A stretch of DNA of 64,000 nt from Heterodera schachtii (lineage: Eukaryota; Nematoda; Chromadorea; Rhabditida; Heteroderidae): the NCBI GenBank assembly GCA_023374025.1, contig SIJG01000083.1, forward strand, positions 399,709 through 463,708. The letters run 5' to 3'. The translations under genes were made by a program, and so were the position numbers. Positions 27,653 to 39,853 of this stretch are shown piece by piece (the first letter of the stretch is position 1; each line of letters begins with the position of its first letter). The notes beneath the pieces were generated by a model. It had not been told where the DNA came from and ran no database searches. It saw nothing but the letters and a program-made list of their open reading frames with translations.

Positions 27653-28019
27653 TCCAAATCGGCGGACCAGGCGTTAATACAATAATATACCTAAGTTATT
27701 TTCGGCTTACAAGAAACTTCCTTAAGCTTTTTTTTAAGTAAAAATATAATTTTTCGTTAAAACAATACCAAATCCAGGTTTTGCCTTATAACCACCACAG
27801 CAAAGAGATCCGCTTCATTCGCTCCCTTAATTTGGCTATAATTTGTTTAATGATTATTTTTGAGCGAATCACCTTTTTTAATAGATTTAAAGTGTTTTTT
27901 AGCCGCATAAGTTTCTTCGAACAAATTGGAAGTTAGTTTGAAATAAGTAAAGATAAGATGTATATAATTCCCTGGGGAACCCAAATAAAACCTATTAAAA
28001 ATATTTGGCAAGCATACAG

Positions 28020-28036
28020 GTATTCGCTCCAATTAT
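28020..28036 (-). repeat. Decayed upstream element of the small-protein family (copy B)
   Basis: The reverse strand reads TTGGAGCGAATACCTGTATG, matching the start of the 26.97-kb and 34.94-kb copies, about 380 bases upstream of family member 2. Similarity continues weakly into GGTTCCCCAGGGAAT. Confidence 0.4.
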
Positions 28037-28357
28037 TAATTTTTTTTAATGTAAGTCGCAGCTCAAACGAAACGGTCACCTATCCTTCGTCTTGTGTCCG
28101 AACAAATCATCCGGCTCTATTGAAATTCACACGACCATAATTTTTTAAAACATGGGTGGAACGACATTTGGGATACCAAGAACATTTAAGTAAATGGAAA
28201 TGTGCCTGAAGAAAAAATTTTCAATCTCAAACCTAAAAGCACAGAAAAATCCCAAATAATTCAAGCTTTCTAACTTCTGATGCTGATCAAAAAACTATTT
28301 TACACCAAATGTGAGGTTGTTAAATAATGGAAATGAACATAGGTATATCGTTTGATT

Positions 28358-28485
28358 TCGTGCTTCTTCGTTACGGCTGCTGCGGTTGTTGTTGAGACGC
28401 CTGGGCAAGACTTGGCATTGTACATGCATAAACAAAACAACTCGGGTATTCGCTCCAAATTAAAGTCCCAGACGTAGGTTGGAAG
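28358..28485 (-). pseudogene. Remnant of a family member: upstream element fused to a Q-tail exon
   Basis: The reverse strand carries the shared GGAGCGAATACC and TGTACAATGCCAA words, then CTTGCCCAG and a short segment encoding ASQQQPQQP and a stop. That ending matches the terminal exon of member 3 (VQQPQQP, stop) and the tails of members 1 and 2. The helical body is missing, as if deleted between the two ends. Confidence 0.5.
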
Positions 28486-28744
28486 GAACGGGAAATTTGA
28501 GGACCGCCAGAACAATTCAATGTGATCATTATAAATAAAATTAAAGAGTTAGAAAACTAGTTGGGACCGGACGGGAACGATCGCGCCGGGATATTCCAAA
28601 AGGGCTGGGATCGCTCACCACAAAATTGGTACCTGAATACAGTAGTAGGGGTGTGGACTTGAATTTGAATAATTCTTCGTAAATTTTCCATTTAATTTAT
28701 TTTTTCTATTAAAAGCAGTTCCCTTTTGTCTTCCAGTTTCGCAT

Positions 28745-29319
28745 GCCGTCGGTAATACTTTAGATGGTGGGCCCCCTTTTTGGAAAAAATTTCTTTTTGT
28801 TCTAAAAAGTCGTGAAAACATGTTTTTGTTGGCTTTCAGGTCGGAAAACCCGAATCCAACATTCATTTTGATCAATTTCTAATCCCGGACCCGAACTCGA
28901 ACAAAAAGTTGAAAATTCAAAAATTTCAGAAGGAATCCCAAAAAAGGCCGAAATAGTGAAAAAAAGTGACAAAACGCCAAAAAAGTGAATTTTCACTTTT
29001 TTAAGTGACACAACGCCAAAATAGTGATTTCTAATGACGAAAAATGACGTCCAAATGAAAAAATTTTAACGCAGAAATGCGTTTTTTGAGCTCCTTTCTT
29101 CAAAACAACTTAGCAAAAAAAGCCCTAATTATTATAGAAGGTGGCCAGCCGCAAGAAAGAAAAAACAAAAAAAAAGTTGTGAAAATTGTTCGAGTTCGGG
29201 ATTCGAAAAATGGATGGTCGGCACATATCCGACCAATTTCAGTCCTAACAGGCACTCACGCGAAAACGTACCCCACGCGAAAACGGCCCGGCCCGACCAT
29301 CTAAAGTATTACCGCCGGC
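28745..29319. mobile_element. Foldback element
   Basis: Ends are inverted copies of GCCG[T/G]CGGTAATACTTTAG, continuing into GATGGT-GGGCC. The inner arms include AACTCGAACAAAAAGTT on the left, matching inverted GTTCGAGTTCGGG on the right. No coding frame and no certain target duplication. Confidence 0.7.
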
Positions 29320-29492
29320 TTTCTCGGTTTCGCAAAATTTTACTACCTGCTGGAATGTTTTTTCTTGCAAAGTTTTGGTCAAATTCGAACGAGGATTAAG
29401 CATATGAAGGGATTTATCCGATCGGCGCTACATTATATAGACAATCGTGATCAGAACAAGAACATTTATATACAATAGAATCAAATATATGA

Positions 29493-29880
29493 TCACATCA
29501 ATATACAATACACGAATTTGCATTGTTCATCTGTGCGGTCTTCGCACTCAAGCGCCTGGAAGGTTGGTGGGGATTGTGTTGGGGACAGCTGGTGTTCGGG
29601 GATATATCCCTTTCCGATATGGCGCACATCGGCGATCATATCGACAACGATGTACGCGTCAATCGGCAACTTGACCACCACTTGGAAGAAGCTGCGCGCT
29701 GGGTACGTACATACGTGTCCGACGTTCTTTAAGTCGTTCATGTTGGTCAGTGGTCACTATGATGTTGTGCATCTGGTAAATGAAAAAGAGGCGGACATCC
29801 ACTAAAGAATGATTCTGATGACTTTTCATACATACCATGGAAAACGCCAAATTTTTTTCAAAGCTGAGAATGCCTGGCCG
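29493..29880 (-). other. Unassigned open region, possibly a gene fragment
   Basis: GC content rises and open frames exist on both strands. On the reverse strand 29741-29493 encodes an 82-residue frame with FFQVVVKLPIDAYIVVDMIADV, and an overlapping upstream frame includes FFIYQMHNIIVTTDQHE; one base would have to be dropped to join them. On the forward strand 29523-29732 is open. I recognise no family. It may be a relic of a captured gene. Confidence 0.25.
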
Positions 29881-29913
29881 AAAAAACACTCCAACCTGTC
29901 GCAGTACGTGTGC

Positions 29914-30106
29914 CGACAAAATCCCTACATGACAAAATCCCTACTCAGCAAAAATTGACAAAATCCCTACTCAGCCAAAAATCCCTACTGACTAAATCCC
30001 TACATGACAAAATCCCTACTCAGCAAAAATTGACAAAATCCCTACTAACCTTGAAAATGACAAAATCCCTACACGATAAAATCCCTACTCAGATAAAATG
30101 ACAAGT
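29914..30106. repeat. Iterated ACAAAATCCCTAC array (left tip of a larger foldback)
   Basis: Tandem, irregular copies of GACAAAATCCCTACTCAGCA and shorter GACAAAATCCCTAC units. The reverse complement of the same motif recurs at 32478-32533, so the two arrays form inverted, iterated termini around 2.4 kb of sequence. Confidence 0.75.
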
Positions 30107-30204
30107 TTCAAAACTTGCCAGCTCTGATAGTCTTGCACGGGAGCAACATATTTTTTATCTTAGATTTGTTTTATGATTCATTACGTATTTAGAGCAAGAG
30201 TCAA

Positions 30205-30600
30205 TTTCTTGAAATGAATTGCCGTGAACACCTTGAAAAGAATTTAAATTTGAGGAAACGGCCACGCATTTGCATCAACAGACGACAGCATTGTAGTTGA
30301 GGAGCGAACAGTTGTGCGGGAGGCAGACGAACACAATCATTGCGCTGTTTTGGCACAACAGTCAGCAGAGACGGGAAGAGCGCAGATCAAACAAGCCATC
30401 AAAGACAAGCCACAAATGAAACCATCCCAAACGCGAGCACAAGTCAGGGCAGGAACTGCTGATGAATCCTTTGACCAGATGGGCACCAACGACGCATTAA
30501 TGGGAATGATGAGGAAGCGGAAGAGGAAAGGAAGAATGTCCACCGGGCTTTCAGGTACGTATGTTTTAAACCGTGACCGGAAAGTGCGTCAGTAGAAAAT
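30205..30600 (+). pseudogene. FLYWCH-type / MULE-associated coding remnant
   Basis: The open frame runs through IVVEERTVVREADEHNHCAV and QIKQAIKDKPQMKPSQTRAQ. The EHNH followed by a basic helical 'Q-I-K-Q-A-I-K' region resembles the end of a FLYWCH zinc finger and the linker that follows it in FLYWCH-containing MULE proteins. No complete zinc finger or DDE domain is present, and the frame is cut by a foldback element at 30573. A further frame after that element (31138-31260) has AFIKDTEKQCDIAQAIRLRK. The assignment rests on motif memory and is tentative. Confidence 0.4.
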
Positions 30601-31104
30601 GCGTCAGTGGAAAATGCGTCAGTAGAAAATGCGTCAGTGGAAAATGCGTCAGTAGAAAATGCGTCAGTAGAAAATGCGTCAGTGATAAAAATATTTTAAA
30701 ATAAAGTTCTATGGCATTAGTGTTTTAATAGAGAAGTAAACTTCTATAAGAAAATCGTTCTGAATTTCGAACCCCGGACCGAACTCTAACAAAAAGTCGA
30801 AAAGTCTAAATTTTCAAAATTTGATTTTTTCTTAAAAATTGGTTCAAATACACGGAAACAAACTAAAAGCCACCAATCCTACAATAAGAAATCATTTATG
30901 CCGTTTTTTAACCAAAAATGCTAAATTTGAAAATTTGGACTTTCGACTTTTTGTTCGAATTCGGGTCCGTGGTTCGGAATTGGCCGAAATGGATACCGGA
31001 TTCGTGGCCAGTGCCCCCGAAAACGCAAGGAACTTGTTTTTATGACAATAAAATTTTCATTGACGCATTTTCTACTGACGCATTTTCCGGGCGCCTTTTA
31101 AACC
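30564..31104. mobile_element. Foldback element with iterated tips and 9-bp target duplication
   Basis: The element at 30573-31095 is flanked by exact 9-base repeats TTTTAAACC (30564-30572, 31096-31104). Its left tip contains seven tandem copies of a 15-base unit, GCGTCAGTAGAAAAT, with A/G alternation (30586-30690). Its right tip has two inverted copies (31061-31088). Inside, arms around TTCGAATTCGGGTCC pair. Iterated inverted termini resemble Drosophila FB elements; the 9-base duplication fits both FB and MULE classes. Confidence 0.85.
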
Positions 31105-31315
31105 AAGCAGCAATGATTAAAAACATCAAAAAATTTTAGGTAGTCGCCTCCTCACATCACTGGGTCTTGACCGCGTTCATCAAGGACACTGAAAAACAAT
31201 GTGATATTGCACAAGCAATACGCCTACGCAAAATCAGAAGTCGTCGGCTTCGTTGGTGGTCTCCATGTTAGGAACAATGAAAGCGATGTCGATTCGGAAG
31301 ATGATTAAGCAAATT

Positions 31316-32363
31316 GATAAGATGGTACTTTTCGGTTTTGTGAACCCCCCTGAAATTTTCAAATAAAAAGTCTTTTCTAGGGTAATTTATAGCTCTGATC
31401 ACGAATATGACCTTTATTTTTCAAAATTCCGAATCCCGAACCCGAATTCGAACAAAAATTCTACCTTCATAAATTACAACGAAAACATATTTTTAGGGGT
31501 TTTCGAGGTCGGTGAAGACGGATATGACATTCATTTTGGAAAATTAAACCGTTTTTGAACCGGTTTAATCACAAAAATTAGCTTAAAATCAGTCAAAACC
31601 ATTTTTTTTAAATTTTTGAACAAATTTGGTATCATTCGAAAGCTCTTAACGAGCTAAGTCTAAAAATCATGGAATGAAGTCGAACCGACGCATGTTATAG
31701 CTCCTCAAATCGTAAAACTATTTTTAAACGAATAGTCAGAAAATGGTAAAAGAACGTCAAATATAAAAGATTGAATTTTGGTTATTGCGCTAAAAAACCG
31801 CCGCACACTCGACTACGGCGGCCAGTAGGTGGGGCGAGACTACGGGCTACGGAAGAAGTCCGCGCGTGATCCGCAGGCGGTTGACTGATTGGCGGGGGCC
31901 CTTCGGGCCTCCGCAGTCAACCGCCTGTGGCGCTCGTCAGACTTTTTCCTCCGCCCTCCGTCTCGCCCCACTACTTGCTCCGTCTTCGCATGCTCCCTTT
32001 TGCGAATTTTGCTCTTAAATTGTTATTTCCCGTTTATTATTTTTTCGGTACTGAAAAAATTCTTTTTCGAAAAAATGAGGTACCATCCCTATTATTACCA
32101 AAAATCCATTTTTTTGTTCTAGTTAGAGTTTTATATAGGTCAAAATGAATGTCATATCCGTCTTCAGCGACCTCGAAAACCCCTAAAAATATGCTTTCTT
32201 TGTAATTTATGAAGGTAGAATTTTTGTTCGAATTCGGGTTCGGGACTCGGAATTTTGAAAAATAAAGGTCATATTCGTGATCAGCGCTATAAATTACCCT
32301 AGAAAAGACTTTTTATTTGAAAATTTCAAGGGGGGTCACAAAACCGAAAAGAACCGATAAGAT
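31316..32363. mobile_element. Foldback element with 8-bp target duplication and GC-rich loop module
   Basis: Ends at 31324 and 32355 are inverted copies of GGT[A/T]CTTTTCGGTTTTGTGA, with about 230-base arms that pair closely (shared words CTTTTCTAGGGTAATTTATA and TCGAACAAAAATTCTACCTT). The 8-base GATAAGAT is repeated at 31316-31323 and 32356-32363. The loop contains the GC-rich module seen also at 21.6 kb, in opposite orientation. No coding capacity. Confidence 0.83.
31798..31995. repeat. GC-rich palindromic module, copy 2
   Basis: Reverse-complement copy of the module at 21620-21816, with few differences over about 195 bases, including the CAGGCGGTTGACTG stem and CGGGGGCCCTTCGGG hairpin. 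It again sits in the loop of a foldback element, but one with unrelated arms. Confidence 0.8.
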
Positions 32364-32477
32364 TGATGCGCCTTTTTAATATTAAACCCTATTTTTCCCA
32401 TCACATTATCCCGTTGTTACTGTTTCACTTTTTTTGGTTTAAAAATATATTCGAAAAAAGAATTTTTTTAAGTTTTT

Positions 32478-32533
32478 GGTAGGGATTTTGTCAGTAGGGA
32501 TTTTGTCATTTTTGGCTGAGTAGGGATTTTAAT
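32478..32533. repeat. Iterated TAGGGATTTTGTC array (right tip)
   Basis: Three inverted copies of the 29.9-kb motif: GTAGGGATTTTGTCAGTAGG and then GGCTGAGTAGGGATTTT. It marks the far end of the composite element that contains the FLYWCH-type remnant and two nested foldbacks. Confidence 0.7.
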
Positions 32534-32539
32534 CGACTA

Positions 32540-33652
<1,113 letters not shown>

Positions 33653-33916
33653 AATTTTTTTTTCTAATCTTACATTTTGGGTTTTGTTTTAACTTGTCGA
33701 AACATGGAATTGCTAATGTCCATACATAACATGTTTCAGCCTTTCCGTTACTTTGATAAATGATGATTGAGAATTTTATTTATTTTTTTTAATCAAAAAG
33801 AGTACATGAATAAAAATTAATTGTGTTAAGTGAACTGTTGAAATTGTGAAAAGATGCGAATATAAAAGAAATGTCATTTTCCCGTATTTCTTCGACTTTC
33901 CAACTTGGAATTAAAA

Positions 33917-34416
33917 TTACGGCTGTTGTGGTTGTTGGACCGCTACCAATATTGCTTGCTACGGAAAAAATTGATTTCATTAACCAAATTCAAAAAACTG
34001 CTTTTAAAAATAGTCTAATTGGTGTAAAAAGGATAGAACGAGAAAATTAAAATAAGGGGAGCGCATGCCCTTTTTAGATTGAAAAAGTGCCGGGTTTGAG
34101 TTTGGTGACTAAGACCAATATTTACCAAATTTTGCTGCAAGCCCTCCAAAAGATTTTGGGCTGTTTCGATTCGCCCGGCGGATTCCGCTGCATTTCCTTG
34201 CTCTAACAGTTCGACAGCCTGTCGAATGTTATCGACGGAATCAATGAATACGGCAAAATGATTGAAAATTTGTAGATCCCCTAAAGAGGACAAAACATTC
34301 CGTAAAAGGGCCAAAGCTCTTTCTTCGTTGTTGTTGTTTATTGAAATAATAATGCATGGGAGTGCAGAGATGGCAACGTCAAAGGCTCGGCCTGACTTAA
34401 ATTTGAATTTGAGACG
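33917..34416 (-). CDS. Small helical Q-tailed protein, family member 3 (two exons seen)
   Basis: Unrecognised family. A reverse-strand exon 34416-34126 begins after TATTGCAG and encodes RLKFKFKSGRAFDVAISALP, a short NNNN stretch, LGDLQIFNHFAVFIDSV, DNIRQAVELLEQGNAAES and ETAQNLLEGLQQNL. A GT donor at 34125 and an AG acceptor at 33959 join it in frame to a 42-base last exon encoding QAILVAVQQPQQP and a stop, the same tail as the 28.36-kb remnant. The start exon lies further upstream and is not certain; the shared upstream element at 34.83-34.94 kb is a candidate. Predicted all-helical, with no signal peptide visible in the exons seen. Without the splice the frame would run on through a different C terminus, which lacks the Q-tail. 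Confidence 0.6.
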
Positions 34417-34829
34417 CTGCAATAAAAGTATTTAGAGAGAGCTCTGTCGAGTTAAAATCATCATTTTATGTCAAAATTTTCTTTAAATAAACCGTACAAA
34501 TATTCCAAATCGGCGCTTTTTATTGAAAGCGTCGCGTCCGTTTATATTTTTTTTCGCTCTCAAAATATTTTTTTGGACTCGGTCCAATAAATTGGTATAC
34601 AAAATATATTTTAACATAAGATTATATTACTTAAACAATTTTAGAAAATTTTGAAGCATTGACCGGGCCCAAAAGCGTCTAATTTGACTCGAACCCAACC
34701 CGACCCGACCAACCATCCTGGCCAATTGCAAAGCGCCAAATGGATTCGCAACCTTAATTTGGTTAAAAAATAATATGTTTACTTATACAAAAAGCTAACC
34801 ATTTTTAAAATGTAGATTTTGTTTAACGG

Positions 34830-34945
34830 CATGTAAATTATCTTAGGATAAGCTAGGCACTCCAAAGGTACTAAAAGGACAACGAAACTTTGGCATTGTA
34901 CATGCATAAACAAAACAAATCAGGCATTCGCTCCAAAAATTAGAT
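34830..34945 (-). repeat. Conserved upstream element of the small-protein family (copy C)
   Basis: The reverse strand reads TTTGGAGCGAATGCCTGATT, then TGTTTATGCATGTACAATGC and an ATGCC frame open for 17 codons, then AGCTTATCCTAAGATAATTT with CATGCCGTTAAAC. It is the best match to copy A at 26.9 kb and lies about 0.4-0.5 kb upstream of member 3. Confidence 0.5.
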
Positions 34946-34962
34946 ATAATTTAAATCTCAGC

Positions 34963-35000
34963 GCCGGTTTAGCTCAGTTGGGCCGACACGGTTGGGCCCC
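34963..35000 (+). other. tRNA-like 5' fragment (A-box)
   Basis: GCCGGTTTAGCTCAGTTGGG is a good tRNA acceptor-stem and D-arm start with an RNA polymerase III A-box. No B-box or closing 3' half follows within 100 bases, so this is not a tRNA gene. It may be a relic of a tRNA-derived SINE or chance. Confidence 0.3.
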
Positions 35001-35320
35001 AGCATGCTTTTCCACTATAACTTTTTTCTATTTTAACCAAATCCAACATTGTTGGTATCAATCGAAAGCTTAATTGACTCCAATACCGATCTACAGTCCG
35101 GTCTCTAAAAACTACTCTTTATTTTCTAAAAAGGAAACTTTTCAAATACCCCTGAACTGATTGTTTTCTCTTATGCCTCCTCTAAAAAGCTATGATCCCG
35201 ACATTGAAAGAATTTTTCCATTTTGACTATGTTTTCATAAATACTTTTCAAAAATTTTACGAATGTGGGGCGTGAAACCGTCCGTTTCCATTGCTCCGCT
35301 AATGGTGATCCGCAAACATT

Positions 35321-35410
35321 ACCATACCCAGTTCAATTTTAATTAAATTTTGAAAAACGCCAAATACCATACCCAGTTCAATTTTAATTAAATTTTGAAA
35401 AACGCCAAAA
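35321..35410. repeat. Two-copy 45-base tandem duplication
   Basis: ACCATACCCAGTTCAATTTT starts two adjacent, essentially identical 45-base units. No coding role is evident. Confidence 0.85.
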
Positions 35411-35597
35411 CATTTCAAATTTTTAAAATAAAAAATAGAGACCGGCTGCATCGGGACTCCCGCGGCCGCGGGACTCCTTCTAAATTTCCTAACAAAAAGT
35501 TAAAAACCTGCTAGATAAAATAATAATATACCCTTTTTTGTTTTAGCCTTTAAGATAACACAATGCATGTACAATACCTAACTAAGTGCAAAATTAG

Positions 35598-35810
35598 GCA
35601 GGGTGATGTGAAATCCAATTTTCTCAAAACGAAGCTGCTGTTGAAAAAACTGACCTTACTTATAGGTCCGACCCATCTGAATTGGAGGGCTACCTTCTCA
35701 ATTACTGTCTTAGTTTAGACATTTGTTAGAAAATTTTGTAAGGTCATTTTTTCACATCAGCTTCAATTTTTGAGAAAATCGGTATTTTCTCACCACTTGC
35801 CCTTTGTTCG
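35598..35810. repeat. Imperfect inverted repeat
   Basis: The left half (GGTGATGTGAAATCC, CAATTTTCTCAAAA, AACTGACCTTAC) pairs imperfectly with the right half (GTAAGGTCATTTTTTCACAT, TTTTTGAGAAAATCG, TTCTCACCACTTGCC). Probably a decayed foldback element. Confidence 0.5.
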
Positions 35811-36117
35811 TTGTCCCTAGCATTTGATTGTGATTGTATGTATATGTATTTCATGTTGGTCGTGCTCCCCCTCCCCCTGCTTTCTATATTTCTTTGTTTT
35901 TGTTTTATTAAGTTATAAACCTATGTTTCCGAGCAGTTTCGGGTGCTGATCACGAAATGGCATCTATTTTGACTTTTTAAACCTATTTTGGTGTATAAAA
36001 TTTCCAAAATTTAATAATTTTTTGTTTTGTTCATTCGGGTCTAATGTTTGGAATTGGTCTAGGGTGTCCATTCGCGATCGGTGACCTCGAAAACCCTCTG
36101 GTTTCACGCTCACTCAC

Positions 36118-36243
36118 ATTCGGTTGATGCTCATTCGGTTGGTTCTGTTGTTGGGGCACACCATTTACTTCAGCACCTCCTGCTCCAGCATTATGCTCAT
36201 TATTATTTTGATTGTTAATGTTATTGTTGTTTATGTTATGCAT
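36118..36243 (-). CDS. Candidate first exon of a Gln/Asn-rich small protein
   Basis: A reverse-strand ATG at 36243 starts MHNINNNNINNQNNNEHNAG, then GAEVNGVPQQQNQPNEHQPN, and ends in a strong GTGAGT donor. It lies upstream of family member 3 and shares Asn-run and Gln-rich character with it, so it might be its first exon. Phase and transcription are unproven, and it may equally be an isolated fragment. Confidence 0.3.
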
Positions 36244-36477
36244 TATTAGGTAAGCTAAAATTAAATTTTCATTTTGGACACTAAACCGTCGCATTTGCAT
36301 TGCCAACCGCAGAGTTAACTTTGTAATAAAATGATTTTTTTTCCATTCTCTCACTCCTACCCTTTTTGAATTAAAAAGCACAGTAAGAAATCGTCATAAT
36401 ATTTTTTTACATTCATTTTTTTAAATACGTTTTAGCATTTCTTTTGATTTTTCGCATATTCATTTCTACTTATTCCA

Positions 36478-37418
36478 TGCCGATGGATGACGGAACAACG
36501 TGAAAAAGTGGTGGTGAAACCGAGGCGATAGCAGAGGCTACAAGGCGAATGAAAAGGTAAATTATACGGTGACCCAATGCAACCTCTGCCGTGCATCCTC
36601 CCCTTTGCCCATCCCAAAGTTTCATTTTTATTCGTCCCCATTTCTCTTTAATTACACTCATTAACTAACCCCTTGCCATGATGTTCCCCTCTGCTGTTTA
36701 GATTTGCCGTTCCTTTGATGTTCTCCGCTCCCGCGTCCGTTCGCTTGGCCTTCTCCGCGCGGACGACGCCTTTTTTGTGCTCAAATTTGTCCAATGGTGG
36801 TGGAACGACTTTTGTGGCTATGTGTGCGGCAATTTTATGCAGGGCTTTTCGCTCGGCGGATGGAAAGTGTGTCGGCAGGCGAAGCATTTTTCTGCCCAAT
36901 TTTTTTTTCATTTTTTGGCACTTGGCAAAATTTTGGGGAAACAAAGTGCCACACTCTTTCATTGTCCAGGAACAGCACAATGTGCACCACGCGGCGCCCA
37001 ACGTGGACGGAAGGGACGGCGACTTGGACTTGTTGCCGTTGTGGGCCACTATCGGCACACAACTCAAAGTGGCGGGGGAGGGGAGGGGGCAATTAGGACG
37101 CTAATTGCGCATGGCATCGGTGCCAAAATTGGCATAATTAATTTTTGGTTTCCAAATCCCCTCCAGCGCATTGACGGTGCTTCTCCGCTCGCCCATCTGT
37201 TGCCCTTCCAGCATTTGTACTGGTCTTTCGCGTTGCCGTTGCTCCGTTTCTCGTGGCTGCTCCAATCCGTCCAATTTGTGTGCCAAATGCGGCACAGTTT
37301 TTACGATGTGAATTTGACTTTTTCCTTTTCAATTTTAGGCATTTTTTGCTCAGATCCATCGCCAGAGGGCATTGGTGGAGCAGTGTTCGTTGGCGATGCA
37401 TTGGTCGTTAGTGTTCGT
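36478..37418 (+). pseudogene. Truncated, internally deleted fatty acid desaturase copy
   Basis: Inverted-orientation copy of the gene at 40.7-45.0 kb. It has parts matching parent exon 2 (near 36478), exon 3 (36703-36785), exon 4 (36791-36865), exon 5 with the [10 protein letters not shown] histidine box (36968-37074), exon 6 (37168-37309) and the start of exon 7 (37350-37418). Exon 3 runs straight into exon 4 sequence: the membrane helix and the first histidine box (HEYGHQQ) are missing. At about 37420 it is fused to a GAPDH fragment. Introns are kept, so it arose by DNA duplication. It cannot encode an active desaturase. Confidence 0.88.
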
Positions 37419-37424
37419 CTAACT

Positions 37425-37870
<446 letters not shown>

Positions 37871-38187
37871 TATTACCGCATAAAAATTGATTATACATGT
37901 AAACTGGCTGTGTTCTACGAATTAGATAAGCCCCGAGGCCTCACTTTCAAAAAAAATAGTCAGCATAAAATGCACTCCTTTCAAGTTAAACAAGAACTCC
38001 CGGTTTTACACAATACTCATATTCCCATTCATTTGGGGATTTATAATTAGTGGCAAGTGTTTCATCAAATTACATAATTTATGGCAATATAATAACTTTA
38101 TTAGACAATGGACATTTATACGTTTTGGCAATTATTACAACATTAAACAATGGACAATATTATGCGCTATCGAATCGTCTCGTCGTC

Positions 38188-39853
38188 TCAGTTTTTGTGC
38201 GTACTCTCCAATTTGAACTTCATGTCGTGGTTGAGCATCTTCAAGTCCACCAATCGTTTGCGCTGACATTTCAATGCTCTGTTGCAGTCGTCGCTAAATG
38301 CCCACAAAATTTTGCAATTATTTTTTTTGGCAATCAATGCAAACGGATCACAACCCACCAAATCTCGCGTTTCACTTCCGGCCCAATCTCCGGCACTTCA
38401 ATTTCGGCATTGAATTTCGCCTTCAGTTGTTCCAACTCTTTTCGTTTGTTCTCAATTTCCTGGTGGCCAAGTGCAACTGAAAAAAGGGAAAGCGAATTAT
38501 GTACTTTCATTGAACAAATGTTGCCGATTTGATAAGGCATCGAAACATTGGCGCAATTATCAAAGTTACCGATTTTGGATTTTCTTAAAATCAAAGAGGG
38601 GACCCTTTTGTTCGTTTAGCAATGAAATTTGTTCCCGGCGTTTTTTGTGGTCCACGATCACGAATTTCATATATATTTTAGCAAATCCAGACTTCCAACC
38701 TAATTTTTAACAAAATAAAAATAGAATTCGACTTTTTAGAAATTGATCAAAGTATTCAAAATCGGTAACTTTGATAGCGCCGAAATATTTGTGGGTTTTC
38801 AGTCAATTATCCATAAATGTTTGACATTCGTTGACCATTTCTAACCAATACGAACCCCTGAACTAATTTGGATCCGAAACATGTAAAAGACAACGCCCGC
38901 AGTGAACCCGGAAAATCTCCAAGGGTATTAGCATTCTATCCGAATTCAAAAAGGGGGCACAAATTGTATTAGTGTCATAATTTCACGCCACATTAAAAAA
39001 ACTCACTCTCCGACTTGAACTCGTCGATTTGCTTTCGCATCTTCTGCTTGAAGTCCTCCATGTTCCCGTAACGGTCCTAAATTATGAGAAAATTTTGATT
39101 TTTTCCGTCGATAGCCCCCCCTTTTGAACTTCGTCTTTGATGGTCACACGGCCAAGAATTTGCAACGCCATTTTGAACTTTTCATTGCGTTTTGAGGCCG
39201 CTTTGCTAAAGGTTTGCATGGAGGCGAGAAGTTCCGATTGTTTCTTGTCGAACTCGGCGTTGGACCTTGGGAAAGTGAACAATTTAAACGTGCCATGAAA
39301 TGGGACGGAATTCCGATTTTTTTAGGGGGAGGGGGTCAGAAATTCGCAATTTTTGATGCCCCGAAACACGTCCATCCATCGCTGTGTGGTCGTCCCACAG
39401 ATTTGCATTTTGCTCTTACTCTTCGAGTGCCTTCTCATGGCATTCGAGCGATTCCTTCAGTTGGTGGAGTTTGTACTGTTGGATTCCCTCCTCCGTACGC
39501 ACTTCCGTCAACAAATCCTGTTCTGCAAAAACATTTTTTATACTTTTTAAAGGTATTTCGTCAGAATGTGAATTATCCCCCCCCCCCATAATTTTCGGGA
39601 GTTATGACAAATAATTGAAAATTCGAAATGTCTGCAAAAATGACTGAATTTGTTTGGTTGGACCGAACGGAGAAAGCGTACCAACCATCAGTGAGCTGCT
39701 TCTGTTTTTCCTCATTGTCCGCTTCAATTTCCTTCAGTTCCTTTTGCAACTGTTCAATCTCTAGAAATTTCTCGGTTCAACAAAATGAATTTTTAAAAAT
39801 AAGTTTTTACCTGCGTCCAATTGTTTTTTCCTTTCCTGAAGTTGAGACGCCAT
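38188..39853 (-). CDS. Coiled-coil protein of unknown function
   Basis: Seven reverse-strand exons with agreeing phases (39853-39811, 39760-39686, 39522-39420, 39265-39130, 39076-39007, 38476-38359, 38293-38188) encode about 216 residues. The protein starts MASQLQERKKQLDAEIEQLQ and is almost entirely heptad-like and charged: KELKEIEADNEEKQKQLTD, EGIQQYKLHQLKESLECHEK, EFDKKQSELLASMQTFSKAA, NMEDFKQKMRKQIDEF, GHQEIENKRKELEQLKAKF. A short C-terminal segment with CDDCNRALKCQRKRL could hold a Cys pair but is not a recognisable zinc finger. No family was recognised; small coiled-coil subunits of kinetochore, ciliary or vesicle complexes are possible. It sits between the inverted desaturase copies. 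Confidence 0.75.

Noticed and set aside
29914..30690. CRISPR-like array appearance of short repeats
   Set aside because: Units are contiguous or irregularly spaced without unique spacers, the genome is eukaryotic, and the arrays form inverted transposon tips.
34963..35035. Complete tRNA gene
   Set aside because: Only the acceptor/D-arm start fits; there is no anticodon arm, B-box or pairing 3' acceptor end.
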